From Eubacterium sp. CAG:248 (GTDB lineage: Bacteria; Bacillota; Clostridia; Lachnospirales; Lachnospiraceae): DNA of 23,536 nt. The position numbers were made by a program, and so were the translations under genes. The notes beneath the pieces were generated by a model. It made no database searches, had not been told where the DNA came from, and saw only the letters and a list, made by a program, of their open reading frames with translations. This document shows positions 15,290 to 22,322 of the stretch, piece after piece. Positions within the stretch are counted from its first letter, which is position 1. Each line of letters starts with the position of its first letter. The DNA is taken from assembly GCA_000436475.1 (NCBI GenBank), contig FR886141.1:1-23536 (forward strand), given 5' to 3'.

Positions 15290-17110
15290 ATGTGCGGGAT
15301 TACAGGGTATGTAGGTGACAGAGATTGTGCAGATGTACTTATAGATGCACTTTCAAAGCTGGAATATAGAGGATATGATTCAGCAGGAATTGCTGTTTTT
15401 GAACATGGAACTATTAAAGTAGAAAAATGTAAGGGAAGACTTTCTAATCTTGTTGAAAAAATGGCGAGGGATGGCAAGCCTGTTGGACACTGTGGAATTG
15501 GTCATACAAGATGGGCAACGCATGGAGAACCATCAGACATTAATTCGCATCCTCATGGAAATAAAAGAGTATCAATAGTACACAATGGCATTATTGAGAA
15601 TTATAAACAGATAAAGGAGTTTCTTATAGGTGAAGGATATAGCTTTGTGAGTGAGACTGACACTGAAACAGTGGCAAAGCTTCTTGATTATTATTATGAT
15701 GGAAATCCACTTACAACTATATCTAAGGTTATAGGAGAGATTAAGGGTTCATATGCTCTTGGCATACTGTTCAGGGATTTTCCTGACACACTATATGCTG
15801 TAAGAAAAGACAGCCCGCTTATAGTGGGTGCAGGAGAAAATGAAAACTTTATAGCATCTGATGTGCCAGCTATTATTCACTATACAAGAAATTATTATCT
15901 TCTTGATACGAATGATATAGCAGAAGTAAAGAAGGATTCAATAAGATTTTTTGATGTTCATGGAAATGAAGTTTTTAAGGAAATAAATACAGCTGACTGG
16001 GATGTTGATGCCGCAGAAAAGGGTGGATACGAGCATTTTATGCTTAAAGAGATTCATGAGCAGCCTACAGCTGTTAAAACAACTATTACACCAAGAATAC
16101 AGAATCATATGCCTGATTTTACAGCAGAAGGTTTTGATAAGGGAAAATTAAAGGATTATAAGAATATATATATAGTAGCCTGTGGAACAGCTATGCATGC
16201 AGGAATGGTTGGAAAGTATGTTATAGAGAAGCTTGTAAGGGTTCCTGTTGTTGTTGATATAGCATCCGAATTCAGATATAGGGATCCACTTATAGGTGAA
16301 GGCGATCTTATGATAGTTATATCACAGTCGGGAGAAACTGCTGATACAAAGGCTGCTTTAGAGCTTGCAAAGCAGAGGGGTGCAGATACTATGGCTATTG
16401 TTAATGTTAAAGGCTCATCTATAGCGAGAGAGGCTGATATGGTTGTGTATACGCACGCTGGCCCTGAAATATCTGTTGCCTCAACAAAGGCATATATGGT
16501 ACAGATAGCTATAATGTACCTTATAGCATTTGAGCTGGCTTTTGCAAGAAACAAAATAACAAAAGAAGAATGTAAAAAATATACAGAATATCTTGAAAAT
16601 ATGCCATTTGTCCTTGAGGAGGCTATTACTCTTAAGGAAAAGTGCCAGTATGCAGCCTCTAAGCTGATGAACGCAGACAGCCTTTTATATATAGGAAGAG
16701 GACTTGATTATGCATCAAGTATGGAAGGCTCACTTAAGCTTAAAGAAATATCATATATTCATTCAGAATCATATGCTGCTGGTGAGTTAAAGCATGGAAC
16801 TATTTCTCTTATTACTGAGAATATGCCGGTTATTGCTGTGGCTACACAGATGGATCTTGTTGAAAAGACTATAAGTAATATTAAAGAAGCCAGGGCAAGA
16901 GGGGCATTTGTTATTCTTGTTGCAGGATCAGAGGTGGAGATAGAAGAAGGAGTTGCAGATATAATAATAAGCCTTCCGGATACTCCACAGATATTTATGC
17001 CAATGACGGCAGCAGTTCCGCTTCAGCTTATAGCATATTACACAGCAGTTCTTAAGGGCAACGATGTAGATAAGCCAAGGAATCTTGCGAAGAGCGTTAC
17101 GGTGGAATAG
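15290..17110 (+). CDS. glmS: Glutamine-fructose-6-phosphate aminotransferase
   Basis: Makes glucosamine 6-phosphate from fructose 6-phosphate and glutamine, the first step to UDP-GlcNAc for peptidoglycan. It is 606 aa, the normal length. Mature catalytic Cys2 follows the initiator (MCGITGYVG); the glutaminase domain shows YRGYDSAG and HTRWATHGEPSD. Two SIS domains follow (about 285-415 and 455-590) with SQSGETADT and SSMEGSLKLKEISYIHSESY; the end PRNLAKSVTVE carries the conserved C-terminal loop. GGAGG is 6 nt before the ATG. A hexapeptide-repeat acetyltransferase gene follows after 54 nt without a terminator, so the pair probably forms an amino-sugar operon. Confidence 0.97.
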   Translation: MCGITGYVGDRDCADVLIDALSKLEYRGYDSAGIAVFEHGTIKVEKCKGRLSNLVEKMARDGKPVGHCGIGHTRWATHGEPSDINSHPHGNKRVSIVHNGIIENYKQIKEFLIGEGYSFVSETDTETVAKLLDYYYDGNPLTTISKVIGEIKGSYALGILFRDFPDTLYAVRKDSPLIVGAGENENFIASDVPAIIHYTRNYYLLDTNDIAEVKKDSIRFFDVHGNEVFKEINTADWDVDAAEKGGYEHFMLKEIHEQPTAVKTTITPRIQNHMPDFTAEGFDKGKLKDYKNIYIVACGTAMHAGMVGKYVIEKLVRVPVVVDIASEFRYRDPLIGEGDLMIVISQSGETADTKAALELAKQRGADTMAIVNVKGSSIAREADMVVYTHAGPEISVASTKAYMVQIAIMYLIAFELAFARNKITKEECKKYTEYLENMPFVLEEAITLKEKCQYAASKLMNADSLLYIGRGLDYASSMEGSLKLKEISYIHSESYAAGELKHGTISLITENMPVIAVATQMDLVEKTISNIKEARARGAFVILVAGSEVEIEEGVADIIISLPDTPQIFMPMTAAVPLQLIAYYTAVLKGNDVDKPRNLAKSVTVE

Positions 17111-17164
17111 GCTTAGAACTATTGTACAAGGCATCATTATAAATATAAAGAAAAGAGGATTAAT

Positions 17165-17836
17165 ATGATGAATGAGTCTATAACTATAAAGGAGTTATAT
17201 AGTCTTGACAGGACAATAGCAGCATCTGTTTTTGATGGATGCATATATCCATGGGAGGTATTGTCAAAGATAGGAGACTATATAGTAGAGCTTGGCAGCA
17301 CCCTTCCAGAGGATGAATATATTAAAAAGGACGGAAATGTATGGATTCATAAAGAAGCTGATGTGTTTGAATCAGCATATATTGCAGGTCCGGCAATAAT
17401 ATGTAAAGGTGCACAGATAAGACATTGTGCATTTATAAGAGGAAAAGCTATAGTTGGTGAAGGTGCAGTAGTAGGTAACTCGACAGAACTTAAAAATGTA
17501 ATACTATTCGATGGCGTACAGGTTCCCCATTATAACTATGTAGGTGATTCAATACTTGGCTATAAAGCACATATGGGAGCAGGCTCAATAACATCTAATG
17601 TTAAATCAGATAAGAAGCTTATAACCATAAAAGGGCCAGATGAAAACGTGGATACTGGAATTAAGAAGATAGGTGCTTTTCTTGGCGATTATGTTGAGAT
17701 TGGATGCGGAAGTGTTCTTAATCCGGGAACAATAGTAGGAAAAGAGAGTAATATATATCCTCTTTCAAGTGTAAGAGGCTTTGTTCCAGCAGGTTCAATC
17801 TACAAAAAACAGGGTGAAATCACAAAAAAACATTAA
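17165..17836 (+). CDS. Left-handed beta-helix acetyltransferase, GlmU C-domain-like
   Basis: A 223-aa hexapeptide-repeat protein. Residues about 55-200 form imperfect hexads (IHKEADV, IAGPAI, IRGKAIVGEGAVVGN, VLNPGTIVGKESNIYP). The segment HYNYVGDSILGYKAHMGAGSI resembles the acetyl-CoA and substrate region of the GlmU acetyltransferase domain (HxxYxGD...GAGxI). The nucleotidyltransferase domain of GlmU is absent; the N-terminal 50 residues are helical. Location directly after glmS suggests acetylation of glucosamine 1-phosphate, but the uridylyltransferase step would then have to come from elsewhere. Public annotation often labels such proteins UDP-GlcNAc pyrophosphorylase, which the missing domain does not support. 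AGAGG 6 nt before ATG 17165 sets the start; ATG 17168 is an alternative. Confidence 0.8.
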   Translation: MMNESITIKELYSLDRTIAASVFDGCIYPWEVLSKIGDYIVELGSTLPEDEYIKKDGNVWIHKEADVFESAYIAGPAIICKGAQIRHCAFIRGKAIVGEGAVVGNSTELKNVILFDGVQVPHYNYVGDSILGYKAHMGAGSITSNVKSDKKLITIKGPDENVDTGIKKIGAFLGDYVEIGCGSVLNPGTIVGKESNIYPLSSVRGFVPAGSIYKKQGEITKKH

Positions 17837-17841
17837 AAAAT

Positions 17842-17857
17842 TGTTAATATATTAACA
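17842..17857. repeat. 16-bp perfect palindrome after acetyltransferase gene
   Basis: TGTTAATATATTAACA is a perfect palindrome just after the stop codon. No T-run follows on the plus strand, so termination is doubtful; it could be a protein-binding site. Confidence 0.4.
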
Positions 17858-17871
17858 TAAGGAGACACCCC

Positions 17872-17899
17872 TTGAAAAATAAATACTTTATGCTATCAT
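17872..17899 (+). promoter_or_regulatory. Candidate distal promoter of the chemoreceptor gene
   Basis: TTGAAA (17872-17877), 16 bp, TATCAT (17894-17899). A proximal alternative uses TATAAT at 17972-17977 with a poor -35. I see no sigma-28 (TAAA...GCCGATAA) motif of the type that often drives chemoreceptor genes. Confidence 0.35.
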
Positions 17900-17945
17900 A
17901 GTATAGTATATATGCAAAAATGTAGTTATTTTGCAAAAGTATTAC

Positions 17946-17990
17946 ATGGTTAACCATATAATTAATCAGAGTATAATTTATTATGGTTAA
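17946..17990. promoter_or_regulatory. Possible operator flanking a -10 box
   Basis: A perfect 12-bp palindrome ATGGTTAACCAT (17946-17957) and a repeated half-site ATGGTTAA (17983-17990) lie on either side of TATAAT (17972-17977). The geometry suits a dimeric regulator of the chemoreceptor gene. Confidence 0.35.
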
Positions 17991-18021
17991 TATAAAAGGA
18001 TAAGGATAGTGAGGTAAAAGT

Positions 18022-20085
18022 ATGAAAACTTTCAAAGGGATTGGTGCCCAGCTTGTATTATCTTTTGTAGTAGCGATATGCGTGTCAATAATTCTTGTAT
18101 CGCTTGGTTCTCTAAATAAGACAAGAACAGCTATTAACGGAAATACTAAAGTGACTAGTGGGCAGACACTTGAGGCAGCACAGGAAGGGTTTACAACGTA
18201 TTTAAAGACTCTTTCACAGCCAGTTGATCTTCTTACGCGTAAGAATGAGATAAAGCATCTCGAAGACAGAGGCGATATTGATACCAATGTAACAGCAATC
18301 AAGGATTCACTTGTTGCATCAGTAAAGGTAACTAATGGAGCTGAGCTTGCATTTTTTACTACTAAAACAGGTCTTAGAGTAGATGGCTGGACAGAGATTA
18401 ATCCAGATACAGGTAAGACAAGCAACAAGGGTGGATTAACAAGAGATGTTAATGATACGAACCAGTCATGGTATAAAGCATGTATAGGCTCAAAGGCAAG
18501 GAATTCTATATATTCAGTTTTTTCAGATCCATATAAGGATTCAAAATCTGGAAAGACGATATTTACTGTGTCTCAGGAAATAAAGTATTCAGATAACAGT
18601 AACTATGGAGCGGTAGGTCTTAATATTGACTTCTCAGAGGTTGAAGATTATGTAAGAAATATAGGTCTTCTTGATACAGGTTATGTAATTCTTGTTAATA
18701 AGGAAGGCAAGATTCTTGTTAATAATGACAAGAATACATATGTAGATGATGTTACTAAGCTTGAATGCTGGAATACTATAAAGGGACTTGGTGATGACAA
18801 GCTTGATACAACATTTTCTTTCGATGAAAAAGTAAATGGTGAAAGCCTTCATATTGTAACTTCTAAGGATGCAGTTACAGGCTGGACTCTTATGGGATTT
18901 ATAAGCGAGTCAGAGACGCAGACAATTGTAACCAGTATCAGAAACAGGACAATGTTTCTTGCAATAATAGGAATTATAATAGGTGTTGCTATTGCTCTTA
19001 TAACAGCAAGGTTATTCTCTAAAGAGCTTAAGAAGATTAACACTGCTATGGGTAAGATGGCTGATGGTGATCTTACACACAGAATAGAAGTAAAGAAGAA
19101 GAATGAATTCGGACAGGTTGAGAATAACTACAATGATATGGCTGATCAGATATCAGGTCTTATAAAGGGTGTTGAAGAAAAGTCAGGAGTTCTTATCACA
19201 GCATCTAAGAAGATATCACAGGTGAGTGAGTCAACAACTGAGACTGTCAATCAGGTATCAGAGGCTATACAGAGTGTATCAATAGGTGCATCAGGACAGG
19301 CAGAAAGTACACAGAAGGCAACATCAGAGGTAGAACTTCTTGCATCTAAGCTTCATGAAACTAAGGCATATGTAAGTGATATAAACGATATGTCAGTTGA
19401 GACTAAGACACTTAGTGATAAGGGTATTACAATAGTTGATGATCTTATAGAGAAGGGTGAAAGGTCTAAGGATAACTCAAGATTCTCAAAGAATGTAGTT
19501 AATGAGATGATTGAAAGTATAGAAAAGATTAACTTTATATCAGATGCTATTACAGAGATTACAGAACAGACGAATCTGCTCTCACTTAACGCAAGCATTG
19601 AAGCAGCAAGAGCTGGTGAAAGTGGAAGAGGCTTTGCGGTAGTAGCAGATGAGATAAGAAAGCTGGCAGAACAGTCGCAGGCATCAACAGATGAGATTAA
19701 GCAGATTGTAAAGGAAATCTCAGCTAAGTCAGTAGTGGCGGAAAAGACTATGGATGAAAGCGTTGATATTATTGATGAACAGAATAAGTCTATCAATGCA
19801 GCTAAGGAACTTTTCGGACATATATCAGATGCTGTCAATGCACTTAAGGAAGGTCTTGATAACATAGCCTCACTTAATGAGCAGATGGATGCAAGCCGTG
19901 AGAATGTTGTCAAGAGCATGGAGGATGTAGCTTCTGTATCTACAGAAACAGCAGCAGCTTCAGAAGAAGTATCAGCTTCGGCTGAAGAGGTTAATGCTAC
20001 TATGCACACACTTAACCAGTTTACAGTTGAACTTGATGATATAGCTTCACATCTTACAGAGGCTATTGATAAGTTTGAACTTTAA
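18022..20085 (+). CDS. Methyl-accepting chemotaxis protein (dCache-HAMP)
   Basis: Transmembrane chemoreceptor that would control CheA/CheW and the flagellar motor. It is 687 aa: TM1 about 9-30, an extracellular sensor about 35-305 with dCache character (NQSWYKACIG, SDPYKDSKSGKTIFTVSQEI, GAVGLNIDF), TM2 about 310-330 (FLAIIGIIIGVAIALITA), HAMP about 331-385, and a long helical signalling domain whose hairpin tip EQTNLLSLNASIEAARAGES lies near 515-534. Gln/Glu-rich heptads on both sides should be methylation sites. The sensor has the Trp-Tyr and later Asp of dCache amino-acid receptors, but the Arg two residues before Trp is Gln here, so an amino-acid ligand is not assured. No C-terminal pentapeptide tether is present. 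GAGG lies 7 nt before the ATG. Monocistronic; no che genes nearby. Confidence 0.95.
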   Translation: MKTFKGIGAQLVLSFVVAICVSIILVSLGSLNKTRTAINGNTKVTSGQTLEAAQEGFTTYLKTLSQPVDLLTRKNEIKHLEDRGDIDTNVTAIKDSLVASVKVTNGAELAFFTTKTGLRVDGWTEINPDTGKTSNKGGLTRDVNDTNQSWYKACIGSKARNSIYSVFSDPYKDSKSGKTIFTVSQEIKYSDNSNYGAVGLNIDFSEVEDYVRNIGLLDTGYVILVNKEGKILVNNDKNTYVDDVTKLECWNTIKGLGDDKLDTTFSFDEKVNGESLHIVTSKDAVTGWTLMGFISESETQTIVTSIRNRTMFLAIIGIIIGVAIALITARLFSKELKKINTAMGKMADGDLTHRIEVKKKNEFGQVENNYNDMADQISGLIKGVEEKSGVLITASKKISQVSESTTETVNQVSEAIQSVSIGASGQAESTQKATSEVELLASKLHETKAYVSDINDMSVETKTLSDKGITIVDDLIEKGERSKDNSRFSKNVVNEMIESIEKINFISDAITEITEQTNLLSLNASIEAARAGESGRGFAVVADEIRKLAEQSQASTDEIKQIVKEISAKSVVAEKTMDESVDIIDEQNKSINAAKELFGHISDAVNALKEGLDNIASLNEQMDASRENVVKSMEDVASVSTETAAASEEVSASAEEVNATMHTLNQFTVELDDIASHLTEAIDKFEL

Positions 20086-20158
20086 TGGTTTTAGTTATAT
20101 AATATCTATGATGTAATTACATTTTTCATAATTTTTGATATTTTTTACACAATCATAA

Positions 20159-20187
20159 TTGACTTAAGCATTGTGATGTGAGAAAAT
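20159..20187 (+). promoter_or_regulatory. Candidate promoter for IscU-like/GGGtGRT pair
   Basis: TTGACT (20159-20164), 17 bp, GAAAAT (20182-20187). The -35 is strong and the -10 is 4 of 6. Transcription would start about 8 nt before the leader hairpin at 20201. Confidence 0.45.
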
Positions 20188-20200
20188 AACACAAGTGATA

Positions 20201-20230
20201 AAGGGGTTCATAATTATGTATGAATCCCTT
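20201..20230 (+). promoter_or_regulatory. 5' leader hairpin of IscU-like gene
   Basis: AAGGGGTTCAT (20201-20211) pairs with ATGAATCCCTT (20220-20230) over an 8-nt loop: 11 bp with one G-T wobble. It ends 8 nt before the AAAGGAG ribosome binding site (20239-20245) of the 20253 start. No T-run follows. It may protect the 5' end or regulate initiation. Confidence 0.6.
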
Positions 20231-20252
20231 AACTAACGAAAGGAGTAATAAG

Positions 20253-20957
20253 ATGATTTATACACAGGAAGTTGAAAACATGTGTCCAGTAGCACAGGGC
20301 GTTCATCATGGCGCTGCTCCAGTTCCTACAGAAGGAAAGTGGGTACAGAATAAGGAAGTTAAGAACATTTCAGGTTTTACACATGGTGTTGGCTGGTGTG
20401 CTCCTCAGCAGGGTGCATGTAAGCTTACATTAAACGTTAAGGAAGGTATCATTCAGGAAGCTTTAGTTGAAACAATCGGATGTTCAGGTATGACACATTC
20501 AGCAGCTATGGCAGCTGAAATCTTACCAGGCTTAACTGTTATGGAAGCTTTAAATACAGACTTAGTATGTGATGCTATTAACACAGCTATGAGAGAATTA
20601 TTCTTACAGATTGTATATGGTAGAACACAGAGTGCTTTCTCAGAAGGCGGTTTAGCAGTTGGTGCTGGTCTTGAGGATCTTGGTAAGGGACTTCGTTCAC
20701 AGGTTGGTACTATGTATGGTACTCTTGCAAAGGGACCACGTTACTTAGAGATGGCAGAGGGATATGTAACAGGTATCGCTCTTGATAAGGATGATCAGAT
20801 TATTGGTTATAAGTTCGTTAACCTTGGTAAGATGACAGACTTCATTAAGAAGGGTGATGATCCTAACACAGCATATGAGAAGGCAGCTGGACAGTATGGT
20901 CGTGTTGCTGATGCAGTTAAGATTATTGATCCTAGAACAGATGAAGAGGTTAAGTAA
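20253..20957 (+). CDS. IscU/NifU-like scaffold family protein
   Basis: A 234-aa protein whose residues about 38-115 resemble the IscU/NifU N-terminal scaffold: GVGWCAPQQGACKLTL aligns with the GAPACGDVMKLQI region, and LVETIGCSGMTHSAAMAAEI with the TYGCGSAIASS region. Candidate cluster ligands are Cys49, Cys56, Cys77 and Cys106; Cys11 lies in a separate N-terminal MCPVAQGVHHG segment. About 120 residues follow that IscU lacks (GKGLRSQVGTMYGTLAKGPRY, YVTGIALDKDDQIIGYKFV). AAAGGAG 7 nt before ATG 20253 sets the start; the in-frame ATG at 20220 lies inside the leader hairpin and is rejected. The GGGtGRT gene starts 14 nt after its stop. No cysteine desulfurase or IscR is nearby. Frequent CGT, GGT and AAC codons suggest high expression. 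Fe-S assembly is inference from family resemblance. Confidence 0.85.
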   Translation: MIYTQEVENMCPVAQGVHHGAAPVPTEGKWVQNKEVKNISGFTHGVGWCAPQQGACKLTLNVKEGIIQEALVETIGCSGMTHSAAMAAEILPGLTVMEALNTDLVCDAINTAMRELFLQIVYGRTQSAFSEGGLAVGAGLEDLGKGLRSQVGTMYGTLAKGPRYLEMAEGYVTGIALDKDDQIIGYKFVNLGKMTDFIKKGDDPNTAYEKAAGQYGRVADAVKIIDPRTDEEVK

Positions 20958-20971
20958 GGAGGACGAATATA

Positions 20972-21982
20972 ATGGCATTATTTGAATCATATGAGAGAAG
21001 AATTGACCAGATCAACGCTGTACTTAACAGCTATGGTATCTCATCTATAGAAGAAGCTGAGAAGATTACTAAAGATGCTGGTTTAGATGTATACAACATG
21101 GTAAAGGGCATTCAGCCTATCTGTTTTGAAAACGCTTGCTGGGCTTACATCGTAGGTGCAGCTATCGCAATCAAGAAGGGTGCTAGAAAGGCTTCAGAGG
21201 CTGCTGCAGCTATTGGTGAAGGTCTTCAGGCATTCTGTATTCCAGGTTCAGTTGCTGACCAGAGAAAGGTTGGTCTTGGACATGGTAACCTTGGTAAGAT
21301 GCTTCTTGAAGAAGATACAGAATGTTTCGCTTTCTTAGCAGGTCACGAATCATTCGCTGCTGCTGAGGGTGCTATTGGTATCGCAGAGAAGGCTAACAAG
21401 GTTAGACAGAAACCTCTTAGAGTTATCCTTAACGGTCTCGGTAAGGATGCTGCTAAGATTATCTCAAGAATTAACGGATTCACATTCGTTGAGACAGAGA
21501 TGGATTATGCTACAGGCGAAGTTAAGGAAATCGAAAGAATCGCATATTCTGATGGACTTCGTTCTAAGGTTAACTGCTACGGTGCTAATGACGTAACAGA
21601 AGGTGTTGCAATCATGTGGAAGGAGAATGTTGATATCTCTATCACAGGTAACTCAACAAACCCTACAAGATTCCAGCATCCAGTTGCAGGTACATACAAG
21701 AAGGAAAGACTTGAAGCTGGCAAGAAGTACTTTTCAGTAGCTTCAGGTGGTGGTACAGGTCGTACACTTCACCCAGATAACATGGCAGCAGGTCCTGCTT
21801 CTTATGGTATGACAGATACTATGGGACGTATGCACTCAGATGCTCAGTTTGCTGGTTCATCTTCAGTTCCTGCCCACGTAGAAATGATGGGTCTTATCGG
21901 TATGGGTAACAACCCAATGGTTGGTGCTACAGTTGCTGTTGCTGTTTCTGTTCAGCAGGCTGCTGATGAAGGTAAGTTCTAA
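20972..21982 (+). CDS. GGGtGRT family protein
   Basis: A 336-aa protein of the family named in public annotation for its GGGTGRT motif, here residues 259-265 (SVASGGGTGRTLHPDN), followed by MAAGPASYGMTDTMGRMH and a glycine-rich end LIGMGNNPMVGATVAVAVSV. I know of no established function. There is no signal peptide or clear transmembrane segment; Ala/Gly-rich helices (IVGAAIAIKKGARKASEAAAA) and short glycine loops suggest a cytosolic enzyme or cofactor-binding protein. Only a few cysteines (near 50, 77, 109 and 200) are present. AAGGAGG about 7-8 nt before the ATG is the strongest ribosome binding site in the window, and codon use looks optimised (AAC, ATC, CGT). Coupling to the IscU-like gene suggests the two act together. 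The operon ends at the 22007 terminator. Confidence 0.88.
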   Translation: MALFESYERRIDQINAVLNSYGISSIEEAEKITKDAGLDVYNMVKGIQPICFENACWAYIVGAAIAIKKGARKASEAAAAIGEGLQAFCIPGSVADQRKVGLGHGNLGKMLLEEDTECFAFLAGHESFAAAEGAIGIAEKANKVRQKPLRVILNGLGKDAAKIISRINGFTFVETEMDYATGEVKEIERIAYSDGLRSKVNCYGANDVTEGVAIMWKENVDISITGNSTNPTRFQHPVAGTYKKERLEAGKKYFSVASGGGTGRTLHPDNMAAGPASYGMTDTMGRMHSDAQFAGSSSVPAHVEMMGLIGMGNNPMVGATVAVAVSVQQAADEGKF

Positions 21983-22006
21983 TTAATTTAATAAGTTAAA
22001 TGCGTT

Positions 22007-22043
22007 AAACCGCCGTAATCACTGGGATTGCGGTGGTTTTTGC
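22007..22043 (+). terminator. Terminator of IscU-like/GGGtGRT operon
   Basis: AAACCGCCGTAATC (22007-22020) pairs with GATTGCGGTGGTTT (22026-22039), 14 bp with two G-T wobbles and a 5-nt loop, then TTTTTGC. It is the most GC-rich terminator in the window. Confidence 0.92.
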
Positions 22044-22138
22044 ATTATTAGCGCAGGGACTTCTATAAAATATATTTGAAGACTAATAAAAAACAAAAGA
22101 AAAAAACATAAATCCGCAAAAACGAGAAAAGAATTTTG

Positions 22139-22167
22139 TTGCTATAATTATTATCGTGTACTATAAT
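22139..22167 (+). promoter_or_regulatory. Candidate promoter for CHASE-GGDEF gene
   Basis: TTGCTA (22139-22144), 17 bp, perfect TATAAT (22162-22167). A second perfect TATAAT at 22269-22274, with TTGGTA 15 bp before it, could be a closer promoter. The first would give a leader of about 150 nt. Confidence 0.5.
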
Positions 22168-22197
22168 ACATACTTAGTGATTGGTAAATAATAGATT

Positions 22198-22223
22198 TTC
22201 TTTCCTACATGTCATGGAAAGAA
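22198..22223 (+). promoter_or_regulatory. Hairpin in CHASE-GGDEF leader
   Basis: TTCTTTCC (22198-22205) pairs perfectly with GGAAAGAA (22216-22223) around a 10-nt loop, between the two candidate promoters. A-rich rather than T-rich sequence follows, so it is not a terminator. It could be an operator or RNA element. Confidence 0.35.
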
Positions 22224-22322
22224 TAAAAAACAAAGTAAAGCATACTTTTGGTAATCGTTATATCAATATATAATGGGATACATAGTGGGAATTGTATTAA
22301 ATATAGATTGATTTGGGAATGG

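Noticed and set aside
20108..20130. Terminator after the chemoreceptor gene
   Set aside because: ATGTAATTACAT at 20111-20122 followed by TTTT is a short all-AT palindrome with no real loop; support is too weak to list as a feature.
20220..20252. ATG 20220 as start of the IscU-like protein
   Set aside because: It lies in the paired arm of a hairpin without its own well-spaced ribosome binding site; ATG 20253 has AAAGGAG 7 nt upstream.
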